This document shows positions 1 through 8,798 of a stretch of DNA of 64,000 nt, one piece after another (the stretch's first letter is position 1; each line of letters opens with the position of its first letter). The translations under genes were made by a program, and so were the position numbers. The DNA is from an uncultured Polaribacter sp. (GTDB taxonomy: Bacteria; Bacteroidota; Bacteroidia; Flavobacteriales; Flavobacteriaceae), in the NCBI GenBank assembly GCA_943788045.1, contig CALSOT010000002.1:490310-554309 (forward strand), read 5' to 3'. The notes under the pieces are model-generated. The model ran no database searches. It had not been told where the DNA came from and worked only from the letters and a program-made list of their open reading frames with translations.

Positions 1-290
1 GAAGAGAGAATAACAGACAAACGAACTCCATTTCTACTATTTGCGATGTAATTTTTAGAAAGCGTTTTGTAAGATATATGGCTAAAGACTAATGTAATTT
101 CCTCTTTATAAGGTATTCTTATTTGGTATTTACCATTTTCATCAGTTGTCGTACCAATTTTATTAAACTTTATAGAAACCTTTTCGATGGGCTGTTTGTT
201 TTTATTTTTAACAGTTCCTTTTAATATTGTCATTTTTTGAGCAAAAGTAAAAAAGGGAAGGAAGAATAAAAGTAGTAAGGTTTTTTTCAC
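1..290 (-). CDS. Secreted protein with carboxypeptidase-regulatory-like domain, probable start of a TonB-dependent receptor (partial)
   Basis: Reading leftwards from a GTG at 288-290 gives a lysine-plus-hydrophobic signal peptide ending near TFAQ. It is followed by a beta-sandwich of the carboxypeptidase regulatory-like type: GTVKNKNKQPIEKVSIKFN, then GTTTDENGKYQIRIP. The frame stays open to the window edge, so only about 96 codons are visible. In flavobacteria this domain commonly forms the N-terminus of TonB-dependent outer membrane receptors, which is the likely identity, but no plug or barrel is in view. It starts 5 nt after the stop of the M23 peptidase and is probably co-transcribed with it. 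A stand-alone surface protein is the alternative. Confidence 0.7.
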   Translation of the reverse strand, partial: MKKTLLLLFFLPFFTFAQKMTILKGTVKNKNKQPIEKVSIKFNKIGTTTDENGKYQIRIPYKEEITLVFSHISYKTLSKNYIANSRNGVRLSVILS

Positions 291-295
291 GTAGG

Positions 296-2000
296 TTAGT
301 TTACTTGTTTCTTAAAGAACGTTGTGGAAACCGAATTCGTATTTTCCACATTGTCCGAGACTACAATTTTAAAGATATGTTTGCTACCAACCAATTTTTT
401 ATCACTAAAATTATAAGTTAATATTTTATTTTTATGATTGTATTCCATTAAAATCCATTTTCCATCAATAGTTGCTCTGTAGTTTTTAATACCAGAGCCG
501 TTGTCAGAAATTTTTACTTTTATTGTATTTAGTTCAGAAATCCATTGTTGATCTTTAAAATATAGTAACTTTATTTCAGGCGGAAGTTTGTCTATAACCA
601 AAGAATATTTACCTAAGGTTTTTGTTGTGGTATAAAAAGTACTATCTTTTTTTCTGGTAGATTGATACGCTGGATATTTAGAATTCTCCACATTTGCAAT
701 GTATAATTGCTCTTTATCCGCTTCAGAATATTTGGAAACATTAAAAGTCAACGTAAAACTTTTGTCTAACGGAATTGTTGGTGTATGAATTTCAGCAATA
801 CCATTTTCTACCTTAAAATCTAAATAAAAATCTTCGTAAAATGTGTTTTTGGGGAAAGCTACAGTCACATTTTTATTTTTAAATTTTTGAAAATTTTTAG
901 CAACTATTTTGTAGTCTGTTGTATCTATTTTTTGCGTAAAAAGAGAATTACTTGCTTTGCCTATAATTGGTATTTTTAGAGAACTTGTATTTCCGTTATA
1001 ATCCTTTGCGATAATTTCTACGTTATAACTCAATCCATTTTTAATATCTATGATTCCGTTATTTACTAAATTCTTGTAAGTAGACAATTTGTTTGCAGTC
1101 TCTTTATATGTTTTTTGATATTTTCTTTTGTATTTTTTATAATGTTCATAATCTATGTGTAGATTGATAAATTTACTTTCTGGAAATGAAAAGGTTTCAA
1201 CATTGTGATAATAAAAACGCTTACCATTTACCAACATTTCTAAACTATAAATACCATTTTTATTGAAGTGCCTTATCTAATCTATCAAAAACATTTATTC
1301 CAAAGCCAATCATACCAAAAGCAGAAATTCTATCAGCGATATATTTTCCTTTCGAACTATTTTTTAGAGGAAGAATAAAACTTTTATTTTGAAGATTAAT
1401 TCTTGAAGAATTATTTAATGGATATACTTTGAGAGATTGAATACTCGGGGCAGTTGTATCCTCAGGTTTTAATCCAAATAATAACGGATTTAAAATTTCT
1501 TCCGTTTTAGTATTTCTTATCTCATAATGTAAATGAGGTGCTCCAGAACTACCCGTATCTCCAGAAAAAGCAATGATTTCTCCTTTTTTAACAGGAAATT
1601 TGTTTTTTTTGAAAAATAAGCTTCCTGTTTGATAATCCTCTTTTTTATATTGTATAGATTTTACATATTTCTGAATTTTATCAGAATATTTACTTAGGTG
1701 CGCATAAACTGTTGTAAAACCATTAGGATGGGTAATATAAATCGCTTTTCCAAATCCATATTGAGCTACTTTTATTCTTGAGACATATCCATCGGCGGCA
1801 GCATAAATTTTTAAACCTTGTTTTCCTTGTGTTTTAATATCGATACCAGAATGAAAATGATTACTCCTTAATTCACCAAAAGTACCTGCGATAACGGGAG
1901 CTATATCTAGAGGGTTTCTAAAATAATCCTCCGGATATTTTTCTTGAGAATAACTAAAAAGAGTGGTTAAAAAAGATAGTAATAAAAATGTTTGTTTCAA
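296..2000 (-). pseudogene. M23 family metallopeptidase (LytM type), frameshifted
   Basis: Secreted zinc peptidase of the LytM/M23 class, expected to act on peptidoglycan or a periplasmic regulator. The N-terminal part carries a signal peptide (KQTFLLLSFLTTLFSYSQ), the first zinc motif within NHFHSGIDIKT and the second within GAPHLHYEIRN. The frame breaks near 1240-1260: DKALQ runs into a stop, while the next frame continues smoothly with NKNGIYSLEMLVNGK and a 300-residue beta-rich C-terminal region. The whole length (about 565 residues) is normal for the flavobacterial family. The longest frame begins at a TTG at 2021, but that TTG lies inside a -7 promoter element, so I prefer the TTG at 2000. 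Either a single-base sequencing error or a recent frameshift explains the break. Confidence 0.8.
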
Positions 2001-2018
2001 GCCGAAGTTATTTTTCTG

Positions 2019-2026
2019 CAAAAATA
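2019..2026 (-). promoter_or_regulatory. -7 promoter element (TATTTTTG) of the M23 peptidase operon
   Basis: On the minus strand the bases read TATTTTTG, an exact match to the Bacteroidota -7 consensus TAnnTTTG, 19 nt before the preferred TTG start. No convincing -33 TTTG is visible at the usual 19-21 nt distance. Confidence 0.45.
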
Positions 2027-2088
2027 GTGAAAAACATCTTTTTGGTAACCCCTTATTTAATAGGGTATTATGAATAAAGCAACAAAAT

Positions 2089-2120
2089 GTTGTAAAATAT
2101 AAAACAGAACGTTAACTTTG
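2089..2120 (+). promoter_or_regulatory. Promoter of the zapA-6S RNA-rny region
   Basis: A GTTG at 2089-2092 is followed after 20 nt by TAACTTTG (2113-2120), an exact TAnnTTTG match. Both spacing and sequence fit a Bacteroidota housekeeping sigma promoter. Transcription would start near 2126, about 20 nt before the first ATG at 2149. Confidence 0.6.
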
Positions 2121-2148
2121 TTGGTGTAGTTTTATTCAAAACGGATAG

Positions 2149-2439
2149 ATGAGTAATACAGTAGAAGCAATTCATTTACTGGAAGATAAGTTAAAAAACT
2201 TACTTTCTAATTATGAATTTTTAAAGAATGAAAATGAGATATTGCTTCAAAACACAACAAAATTACAGCATCAACTGTTTGAAAGAGAGCAATTATTAGT
2301 AGAACAAAAAAGGCAATATGATTTGCTTAAAGTTGCAAAAACTATAGATGGCAGAAGTACAAACACAAGAGATACGAAACTCAAAATAAATAGTTTAATT
2401 CGAGAAATCGATAAGTGTATCATTCAGTTACATGAATAA
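2149..2439 (+). CDS. Small coiled-coil protein upstream of zapA
   Basis: A 96-residue protein rich in Glu, Lys, Gln and Leu with heptad-like spacing through about residues 5-60, so it is probably a coiled coil. It has no signal peptide or membrane segment. Its position 13 nt before zapA and 23 nt after a well-formed promoter is typical for flavobacteria and suggests a role with the divisome, perhaps as a ZapB-like partner. That role is inferred from position only. I do not recognise a named family. Confidence 0.75.
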   Translation: MSNTVEAIHLLEDKLKNLLSNYEFLKNENEILLQNTTKLQHQLFEREQLLVEQKRQYDLLKVAKTIDGRSTNTRDTKLKINSLIREIDKCIIQLHE

Positions 2440-2452
2440 AGTTCTTTAAATT

Positions 2453-2743
2453 GTGGAAAAACTTAAAATTAATATTGTTATAGCAGGTAGAACCTACCCT
2501 TTAAGTGTAAATAATACGAAAGAGGAAGAAGGTATGAGAAAAGCCGCAAATGCTATTAACAAATTGATTTCTATGTATGAAGAAAACTATGCAGTTAGTG
2601 ATAAACAAGATGTTTTAGCTATGTGTGCATTGCAGTTTGCGTCAAAAGCAGAAATTTCATCAATAGAAAAAGATTCTACAAATAGAGAAGTCGTAAATAA
2701 AATAAATGAGTTAACTCAATTAGTTGATTCTCATTTACAATAA
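2453..2743 (+). CDS. zapA: Cell division protein ZapA
   Basis: A 96-residue ZapA homologue, a small cytoplasmic protein that binds FtsZ and cross-links protofilaments at the division ring. It shows the family order: an N-terminal beta-hairpin (KINIVIAGRTYPLSV), an EEEGMRKAANAINKLI helix, then a long C-terminal dimerisation helix. The start is a GTG at 2453, 13 nt after the preceding stop, and no in-frame ATG precedes the conserved hairpin. It sits in one transcription unit with the coiled-coil gene and directly upstream of the 6S-type RNA, an arrangement that echoes the zapA-ssrS linkage of proteobacteria. Confidence 0.88.
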   Translation: MEKLKINIVIAGRTYPLSVNNTKEEEGMRKAANAINKLISMYEENYAVSDKQDVLAMCALQFASKAEISSIEKDSTNREVVNKINELTQLVDSHLQ

Positions 2744-2771
2744 GTTCTTTAAAATATACATTAACAACACA

Positions 2772-2958
2772 CTGCCTACGTTAGTAAATTGTTTATTAAA
2801 CTCAACACGATTCAATTATGAAGGGTGAGTCTTAACTACAAAAGCAGGCCATAGCTACTAAATTTATTTTAGTAACAAGTGGATCCTTGAATAGTTAGTT
2901 AGTCCTATAAGTACCATATTTGGAGTTTAAAAAACCAAACTAATGTAGGCTTTTTTTT
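2772..2958 (+). ncRNA. ssrS: 6S RNA (6S-Flavo type), SsrS
   Basis: A gene-free 187-nt stretch folds into four nested helices: 2774-2785 with 2939-2950 (12 pairs, one G-U), 2796-2803 with 2923-2930 (8 pairs), 2833-2838 with 2892-2897 (6 pairs), and an apical hairpin 2856-2862/2868-2874 with a 5-nt loop. The closing stem runs straight into a T8 tract at 2951-2958. A long rod with internal bubbles, a length near 180 nt and a place beside zapA are what is expected of 6S RNA, which binds the RNA polymerase holoenzyme and represses promoters in slow growth. Assignment to the flavobacterial 6S family rests on structure and context, not on a covariance search. Confidence 0.75.
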
Positions 2959-2974
2959 ATACTAAATTTAAATT

Positions 2975-4546
2975 ATGGATGACACGGTACTTCTCATAAA
3001 TGTGGGAGTTTTGATTATAGGTATTGCAGTTGGTTTTTTTATTGCAAAAGCGATGGAAAAAGCAAAAGGAAAGAAATTAGTTGACAGCAATAAAAGTGAG
3101 GCAGCTGCGATTTTAAAAGCAGCTAAAATAGATGCAGAAGCGGTTAAAAAAGATAAAATACTGCAAGCTAAAGAAAGGTTTATTGAGCTAAAGTCTGAGC
3201 ACGAAAAAGTAATTCTTAGTAGAGAGAAAAAGATTTCTGATGTTGAAAAACGTATCAGAGATAGAGAATCTCAGGTAGCATCAGAAGTAGATAAGAACAA
3301 ACGATTAAATAAATCTTTAGAGCAGAAAGAAAACGATTTCAATAAAAAGTTAGATTTTGTTGAGAAGAAAGAAAACGAACTAGAGGCAATGCACAAACGT
3401 CATGTAGATATGCTAGAGCAAATTTCTGGTTTATCTGCAGATGAAGCAAAAGTACAATTGGTAACTTCGTTAAAAGATGAAGCTAAATCTGAAGCAATGG
3501 CTTTTGTTCAGACTTCGGTAGAGGAAGCTAAGCTAACAGCTGAGCAAGAAGCAAGAAAGATTGTTTTAGGAACAATACAAAGAGTAGGTGTAGAGCAGGC
3601 TGTAGAAAATTGTGTTTCTGTGTTTAATTTAGAGTCTGATGATGTTAAAGGTCGTATTATAGGTAGAGAAGGAAGAAATATTAGAGCAATTGAAGCTGCG
3701 ACGGGTGTAGAAATTATTGTAGATGATACTCCAGATGCAATTATTCTCTCTTGTTTTGATCCTATTAGAAGAGAAGTTGCACGTTTATCTTTACATAAAT
3801 TAGTTACAGATGGTAGAATTCATCCGGCTAGAATTGAAGAAGTTGTAAGTAAAACTCAAAAACAGATTACGCAAGAGATTATCGAAGTTGGTAAAAGAAC
3901 TGTGATTGATTTAGGAATTCATGGATTACATCCAGAATTAATTAAAGCGGTAGGAAGAATGAAATATCGTTCCTCTTATGGTCAGAATTTATTACAACAC
4001 TCGCGTGAAGTTGCAAATCTTTGTGGCATAATGGCTGCAGAAATGGGCTTAAACTCTAAAGTAGCAAAACGTGCAGGATTATTGCATGATATTGGTAAAG
4101 TACCAGATACAGAAAGCGAACTTCCTCACGCATTGTTAGGAATGCAATGGGCTGAAAAATATGGTGAGAAACCAGATGTTTGTAATGCAATTGGTGCGCA
4201 CCACGATGAAATTGAAATGAAAAGTTTAATTTCTCCAATAGTTCAGGTTTGTGATGCTATATCAGGAGCAAGACCAGGAGCAAGACGTCAAGTTTTAGAT
4301 TCTTACATTCAACGTTTAAAAGACTTAGAAGATATTGCATTTGGTTTTCCAGGTGTTCAAAAAGCATATGCTATTCAGGCAGGACGTGAATTACGTGTAA
4401 TGGTAGAAAGTGGTAAAGTAAATGATACCAAAGCTGCTGAATTATCTTTTAGTATTTCTCAAAAAATACAGAATGATATGACGTATCCAGGTCAAGTAAA
4501 AGTGACCGTTATTAGAGAAACTAGAGCTGTAAACGTAGCTAAATAA
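2975..4546 (+). CDS. rny: Ribonuclease Y
   Basis: Membrane-anchored endoribonuclease that starts mRNA decay. The 523-residue product has an N-terminal membrane helix (about residues 5-25), a long charged coiled coil to about residue 190, a KH RNA-binding domain with [12 protein letters not shown] (about 227-238), and an HD hydrolase domain with the metal-binding HD pair at about residues 371-372 in LLHDIGKV. It ends with the conserved [12 protein letters not shown] block. Length and order match the family exactly. It lies directly downstream of the 6S-type RNA and ends in a strong hairpin terminator. Confidence 0.96.
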   Translation: MDDTVLLINVGVLIIGIAVGFFIAKAMEKAKGKKLVDSNKSEAAAILKAAKIDAEAVKKDKILQAKERFIELKSEHEKVILSREKKISDVEKRIRDRESQVASEVDKNKRLNKSLEQKENDFNKKLDFVEKKENELEAMHKRHVDMLEQISGLSADEAKVQLVTSLKDEAKSEAMAFVQTSVEEAKLTAEQEARKIVLGTIQRVGVEQAVENCVSVFNLESDDVKGRIIGREGRNIRAIEAATGVEIIVDDTPDAIILSCFDPIRREVARLSLHKLVTDGRIHPARIEEVVSKTQKQITQEIIEVGKRTVIDLGIHGLHPELIKAVGRMKYRSSYGQNLLQHSREVANLCGIMAAEMGLNSKVAKRAGLLHDIGKVPDTESELPHALLGMQWAEKYGEKPDVCNAIGAHHDEIEMKSLISPIVQVCDAISGARPGARRQVLDSYIQRLKDLEDIAFGFPGVQKAYAIQAGRELRVMVESGKVNDTKAAELSFSISQKIQNDMTYPGQVKVTVIRETRAVNVAK

Positions 4547-4596
4547 AGTTCTCGTTATCCTTCCTGTAAGGAAGAATACTTTAATCGCATAAAAAT

Positions 4597-4630
4597 TAAA
4601 AATCCTACTTAGAAAAGTAGGATTTTTTTT
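4597..4630 (+). terminator. Rho-independent terminator of rny
   Basis: The AATCCTACTT arm at 4601-4610 pairs with AAGTAGGATT around a 4-nt loop, extended by A/T pairs on both sides, and is followed by a run of at least eight T. It begins about 50 nt after the rny stop. Confidence 0.85.
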
Positions 4631-4767
4631 TGAAGTTATTTGCTGCTTTTCTATCCGCTTTTTCTGAGGCTGAATTTATTTTTACATAAAAAAGAGCTCA
4701 AACAAACCACTCAATAAGGGCTGATCTTGTTTGCAAGCCAATTGTTTAAAAATAAAAAAAGGATTTA

Positions 4768-5664
4768 TTATTTTCTCGGATGATATGTTTCTACAACTTC
4801 TTTTAAGTAGCTTTTATCTAAATGAACGTAAACTTCAGTAGTTGTTATGCTTTCATGACCTAACATTTGTTGTATGGCTCTTAAATCTGCACCATTTTTT
4901 AATAAATGCGTAGCAAAAGAATGTCTTAATGTGTGTGGACTTATTTTTTTAGTCCATTCTAATTTAATGGATGCATCTTTGAGTATTATAAAAATCATTT
5001 GTCTAGTTAATCCTTTTCCTCGTCTATTTAAGAAAACGGTATCCTCAAAGCCCTTTTGTGCAGTTAAATGGTTTCTAATATTATTTATATAGAGCAAAAT
5101 ATATTTTTGTGCATTATCATGAATAGGTACAAAACGTTGTTTATTTCCTTTACCAATAACACGTATAAAACCTTCATCAAAAAATAAATCAGAAATTTTT
5201 AAATTAATGAGTTCACTAACGCGTAATCCACAACTGTACATCGTTTCTAAAATGGTTCTGTTTCTTTCTCCTTGCGGATGGCTTAAATCTATGGCAGAAA
5301 TTAATTGGTTTATTTCATCTTCAGATAGCGTGTCTGGTAATTTTCGTCCAATTTTAGGAGCCTCAATTAAATCTGTAGGATTTGTCTTTCTGTAATCTTC
5401 AAAGATTAAATAATCAAAAAAACTTCGCAAACCAGAAATAATTCGTGCTTGACTTCTGGGATTGACTTTTTTGGCAATATCGTAAATAAAGTTTTGCATA
5501 GTATCCTCATCAATTGTAATAGGAGAATATATAACTTTATGATCCTGAAGATAAATCAAAAGTTTTTCTAAGTCTCTAGAATAACTATCAATGGTGTTTT
5601 TAGATAAACCTCTTTCTATCTTTAAAAATAATTGAAAATCTCTAATTGCATTTTGCCATTTCAT
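4768..5664 (-). CDS. xerD: Site-specific tyrosine recombinase XerD
   Basis: A 298-residue tyrosine recombinase that resolves chromosome dimers at dif together with XerC. It has the N-terminal SAM-like core-binding domain and all catalytic residues: R148 (CGLRVSEL), K172 (GKGNKQR), H244 and R247 (HTLRHSF), H270 (LGHES) and the nucleophile Y279 (TTEVYVHLDK). The length and the housekeeping context opposite aroQ argue for Xer rather than a phage or transposon integrase, and no attachment repeats flank it. XerC cannot be excluded by sequence alone. Confidence 0.88.
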   Translation of the reverse strand: MKWQNAIRDFQLFLKIERGLSKNTIDSYSRDLEKLLIYLQDHKVIYSPITIDEDTMQNFIYDIAKKVNPRSQARIISGLRSFFDYLIFEDYRKTNPTDLIEAPKIGRKLPDTLSEDEINQLISAIDLSHPQGERNRTILETMYSCGLRVSELINLKISDLFFDEGFIRVIGKGNKQRFVPIHDNAQKYILLYINNIRNHLTAQKGFEDTVFLNRRGKGLTRQMIFIILKDASIKLEWTKKISPHTLRHSFATHLLKNGADLRAIQQMLGHESITTTEVYVHLDKSYLKEVVETYHPRK

Positions 5665-5706
5665 TTGCTAAAAATAAAGTATATATTTACAATCTTAAAG
5701 AAATTT

Positions 5707-6120
5707 ATGAAACTAATAATCATCAACGGGCCAAACTTAAATTTATTAGGGAAAAGAGAACCAGAAATTTATGGTTCAGAAACTTTTGAAGCGTTTTTTA
5801 AACAATTACAGTCTAAATTTAAAGAGATACAATTATCGTATTTTCAGTCTAATATAGAAGGTGAGATTATTGATAAATTGCACGAAGTTGGTTTTGATTA
5901 TGATGGCGTTATTTTAAACGCAGCAGCGTATACACATACCTCTGTTGGTATTGGTGATGCCGTAAAAGGAATTACCACTCCCGTTGTAGAGTTACATATT
6001 TCTAACGTGCATGCTCGCGAAGAGTTTAGACATCATAGTTACATTGCTCCTGCAGCAAAAGGTGTTTTATTTGGTTTCGGATTAAAAGGATACGAATTAG
6101 CAATTCAGAGTTTTCTATAA
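5707..6120 (+). CDS. aroQ: 3-dehydroquinate dehydratase, type II
   Basis: Cytoplasmic shikimate-pathway enzyme converting 3-dehydroquinate to 3-dehydroshikimate. The 137-residue length fits type II. It has the N-terminal NGPNLNLLGKREPEIYG signature with catalytic Y22, NAAAYTHTSV, and the ELHISNVHARE block. The frame is open further upstream to 5632, but the conserved N-terminus begins at the ATG at 5707. A near-consensus -7 element (TATATTTA) lies at 5680-5687, 19 nt before that ATG, which supports the choice. It is transcribed divergently from xerD. Confidence 0.93.
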   Translation: MKLIIINGPNLNLLGKREPEIYGSETFEAFFKQLQSKFKEIQLSYFQSNIEGEIIDKLHEVGFDYDGVILNAAAYTHTSVGIGDAVKGITTPVVELHISNVHAREEFRHHSYIAPAAKGVLFGFGLKGYELAIQSFL

Positions 6121-6178
6121 TTTTCAGTTGTTTTTAATATTATTCTAAATGAGAACAGCGACTTGAAACCGCTTGTTT

Positions 6179-6646
6179 TTAAAATTCTAATAACATTTTA
6201 ATATCAGAACGCTCATAATGAGATTTTTTTTCTAGTTCCACTTCTTTAAAACCTGTTTTTTTATATAGCTCAATTGCCGGTATTAATTTCCTGTTAGAAT
6301 ACAAAGTAACACTTTTCCATTGTTGATTTTTTGCAAATTGAATACAGAAATCCATTAACTTTTCACCAATTTTTAAACCTTGGTACTTGGGTGCAACAGC
6401 CATTTTACTCAACTCAAAAAATGTCTTTTGATTGATAAGTGACACAACACCTACAATTTCATTATTATATTTTGCAAAAAAGATAAATCCACCAGCATCC
6501 AGTATATATTTCTGAGGATTGCTTAAAACCTTTTCATCATAGGGTTCTACATAAAAATATTTTTCTAACCATTCTACATTTAGCTTATAGAAGTGAGCAG
6601 CATACTTTGGCTGATATGCTATTATTTCTACCTTTTCTAGTTCCAT
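6179..6646 (-). CDS. GNAT family N-acetyltransferase
   Basis: A 155-residue single-domain acetyltransferase. The acetyl-CoA pyrophosphate loop is visible as APKYQGLKIGEKLM (Q/R-x-x-G-x-G/A type, about residues 87-100), and the C-terminal LYSNRKLIPAIELYKKTGF is typical of the fold. The substrate cannot be read from the sequence. Similar flavobacterial proteins are annotated only as GNAT enzymes. It is a single gene convergent with aroQ, with a -7 element about 35 nt upstream. Confidence 0.85.
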   Translation of the reverse strand: MELEKVEIIAYQPKYAAHFYKLNVEWLEKYFYVEPYDEKVLSNPQKYILDAGGFIFFAKYNNEIVGVVSLINQKTFFELSKMAVAPKYQGLKIGEKLMDFCIQFAKNQQWKSVTLYSNRKLIPAIELYKKTGFKEVELEKKSHYERSDIKMLLEF

Positions 6647-6681
6647 AATAAGTAAGTTGTATTAGGGATTGATGTGTACAT

Positions 6682-6689
6682 CAAAGGTA
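6682..6689 (-). promoter_or_regulatory. -7 promoter element (TACCTTTG) of the GNAT gene
   Basis: An exact TAnnTTTG match on the minus strand, 35 nt before the ATG at 6646. No -33 TTTG is seen at the expected distance. Confidence 0.4.
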
Positions 6690-7009
6690 TCGTATTTTTT
6701 AATAATTGTTTCGAGGATGCAAAATGCTGCAACTTTATATTTTGAGCTAAAATCAATGAGATTCGTAAATCGTTACTCTAGCCAATCATTTATAAATGAC
6801 ATTTTGGTTGGTTTTACGATTCTTTAAAGTTAGTATTTTCCTTCATTTCGAAGCTACTAAAAAGCAAAATAAATTTTGATAAAAAGTAACTAGCGTAATG
6901 ATGATTAAGCATGCTATTTATTACATATTAGAAGGCCAAAGTGTACAAAAAAGTGAACTTTATGCTGATTTAATTATAAAAAAAAGTAGTAAAAAATAGC
7001 CAAAATAAC
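6690..7009. other. Intergenic region with no recognised gene
   Basis: About 320 nt between the GNAT promoter and the ftcD stop. It holds a perfect 14-nt palindrome (TCATTTATAAATGA, 6786-6799) and a 33-codon open frame at 6898-6999 with no support. No tRNA, terminator with a T-run or conserved RNA was recognised. Confidence 0.5.
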
Positions 7010-8692
7010 TTAAATTTTAGCGTTGATAATGGCCATCATTTTATTTTCTAAAACGATTGTTTTTTGATAAATATCTTCTGATTTTGCTAGAATATTTTCT
7101 GCAAATTCCCTGTCTTTAATGTCTTTTGCGTTGATGCGTACATTAAAATAAGCCCCTGTAACAGCCGTTTTAGCACATAAAACACCTACGCCACCATCTG
7201 AAAGAGAGTTTTGCAATCCGTTTTTTATCATTTCTAACATCACTTCTATAGAATTATAGGCAGTTTCCATGACTTTAAAAGGAATTTCTGTTGCGTATTT
7301 TGTTGCGTTTTCAATGGCTAATTTTCTCGCTTCAATTTCTTCAGAATTGGTTTTTGGCATTCTGAATCCGTCAATAATTTTATTAAAAGCATTGGTGTCT
7401 TCATCTACTAAAAATAAGAGGTCATTTTTATATTGCTGGCCTTTTTCTGCCCAATTAGAAAAATACTCCCATTTAGCATCCCAACCCGCTTTATGTGCAG
7501 AAAGATTTGCAACCATTGTTCCTAAAGAAACCCCGAGAGCACCCACGTATGCAGCGATACTTCCTCCGCCAGGAGCCATAGATTCAGCCGCTGTTTCTTC
7601 TGCAAAATCTTTCACACTAAAGTCGATTAACTTTTTATCAGCATCAGAATTCATCACATATTCTATGATTCTTTCTTGCGGATTAAAAGGCTTTAAATCA
7701 TCTAAACCTAGCGATTTAATGGCGATTTTTATTTTCTCTTTATCGCTTATTCCTAAAGACCGTTGTTGCTTTTTTAGATAAAAATCTGCGGCATCTAACA
7801 TAGCTTGCAACGGCACTAAACCCACCAATTCAGATCCTGTAACTCGCAAACCACGTTTTGTAGCTGCCAAGTCAGTTTCATAAAAGGCTTCGTGCATAGA
7901 AGTGATGGTGATGTTTGTTAAGTTGTACGAAATTTGTGCAATTCCGTATTCTTTAATAAACCAACCAATTCCTTTTACCGCTTTTAATTTACCAGGAATT
8001 CTCTCTGGAACGCCATTTTTATTCAATACTTTTTTTCCGTTGACTAATTTTGCTCTTCCGTTTTCACGAATATCAAAAGCAATGGCGTTTGCACGCCTTG
8101 TAGAAGTTGAATTTAAATTTACGTTGTAGGCGATTAAAAAATCGCGCGCAGAAATTGCCGTTACACCTGATGTAACCGTTTGTTTGTTAAATTCTGAAGG
8201 GCCAAAATCTGGTTTCCAATCAGGATTTGATAATTTTTCTTGCAAGCCTTCATATTCTCCAGAACGAACCGTCGCTAAGTTTTTTCTGTCAGAAGAAGTT
8301 GCTGCGTTTTCATAGAAATAACCAGAAATGCCCAGCTCTTCTCCAACTCTTTTACCCAACTGATGCGCGTAATCTGCAGTTTCTTCCATAGAAATATTTG
8401 CAATGGGCACCAAAGGACAAACATCTGTTGCTCCGAATCTGGGATGGGCACCCGTTTGTTTACTCATATCAATTAATTCAGCTGCTTTTTTAATTAATAA
8501 AAATGCCGCTTCAATAACATTTTTAGGCTCCCCAACAAAAGTAATCACAGTTCTATTGGTTGCTCTACCCGCATCAACGTCTAAAAGTTTTACACCCTCA
8601 ACAGTCTTTACAACATTTGCAATGGCATTAATTTTGTTGCTATCTCTACCTTCACTAATATTTGGTACACATTCAATCAGTTGTTTTTTCAT
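7010..8692 (-). CDS. ftcD: Glutamate formimidoyltransferase / formimidotetrahydrofolate cyclodeaminase
   Basis: Bifunctional folate enzyme of histidine degradation. The N-terminal transferase (about residues 1-330) moves the formimino group from formiminoglutamate to tetrahydrofolate, and the C-terminal cyclodeaminase (about 350-560) releases ammonia to give methenyl-THF. The start is the ATG at 8692, which begins MKKQLIECVPNISEGRD, the conserved opening. The frame is open to 8761, but a -7 promoter element at 8713-8720 lies inside that extension. HPRFGATDVCPLVPI and the cyclodeaminase block ESMAPGGGSIAAYVGALG are clear. No other hut gene is adjacent, so the rest of the pathway must lie elsewhere. 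Confidence 0.93.
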   Translation of the reverse strand: MKKQLIECVPNISEGRDSNKINAIANVVKTVEGVKLLDVDAGRATNRTVITFVGEPKNVIEAAFLLIKKAAELIDMSKQTGAHPRFGATDVCPLVPIANISMEETADYAHQLGKRVGEELGISGYFYENAATSSDRKNLATVRSGEYEGLQEKLSNPDWKPDFGPSEFNKQTVTSGVTAISARDFLIAYNVNLNSTSTRRANAIAFDIRENGRAKLVNGKKVLNKNGVPERIPGKLKAVKGIGWFIKEYGIAQISYNLTNITITSMHEAFYETDLAATKRGLRVTGSELVGLVPLQAMLDAADFYLKKQQRSLGISDKEKIKIAIKSLGLDDLKPFNPQERIIEYVMNSDADKKLIDFSVKDFAEETAAESMAPGGGSIAAYVGALGVSLGTMVANLSAHKAGWDAKWEYFSNWAEKGQQYKNDLLFLVDEDTNAFNKIIDGFRMPKTNSEEIEARKLAIENATKYATEIPFKVMETAYNSIEVMLEMIKNGLQNSLSDGGVGVLCAKTAVTGAYFNVRINAKDIKDREFAENILAKSEDIYQKTIVLENKMMAIINAKI

Positions 8693-8712
8693 CTTTAAAA
8701 ATGTTAGTTTAT

Positions 8713-8720
8713 CAAATGTA
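8713..8720 (-). promoter_or_regulatory. -7 promoter element (TACATTTG) of ftcD
   Basis: An exact minus-strand match to TAnnTTTG, 20 nt before the ATG at 8692. It fixes ftcD to the shorter start. Confidence 0.5.
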
Positions 8721-8770
8721 TAAAAAGAATGAATTATAAATTGAATTAAATTTAAATTCATAAAATAAAG

Positions 8771-8778
8771 TATATTTG
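8771..8778 (+). promoter_or_regulatory. -7 promoter element (TATATTTG) at the head of the polysaccharide locus
   Basis: An exact TAnnTTTG match 20 nt before the ATG of the exporter permease at 8799. It is the only clear consensus element at the left end and probably drives the co-directional locus. The -33 element is weak or absent. Confidence 0.5.
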
Positions 8779-8798
8779 TACTCCCTTAATAATAAATA

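Noticed and set aside
2440..2753. Repeated AGTTCTTTAAA after two neighbouring stops (2440-2450 and 2744-2753)
   Set aside because: Only ten to eleven bases, AT-rich, two copies; too weak to call a repeat or regulatory element.
4768..5664. Tyrosine recombinase as sign of an integrated element
   Set aside because: Length, motifs and neighbours fit a housekeeping Xer protein, and no direct repeats, tRNA or cargo genes flank it.
6130..6180. Weak hairpin (ACAGCG/CGCTTGT) between aroQ and the GNAT gene as terminator
   Set aside because: The stem needs a bulge and the T-run is short; not strong enough to report.
6786..6799. Perfect 14-nt palindrome TCATTTATAAATGA as an operator
   Set aside because: It lies mid-intergenic, away from promoter elements, and occurs once; AT-only palindromes are common here.
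6898..6999. 33-codon plus-strand open frame beginning ATGATG
   Set aside because: Short, no promoter or known motif, and its tail is a poly-lysine stretch from an A-rich tract; open frames of this size are expected by chance in AT-rich DNA.
7269..8723. Several long open frames on the strand opposite ftcD
   Set aside because: They mirror the codon structure of ftcD, show no recognisable domain and have no promoter.
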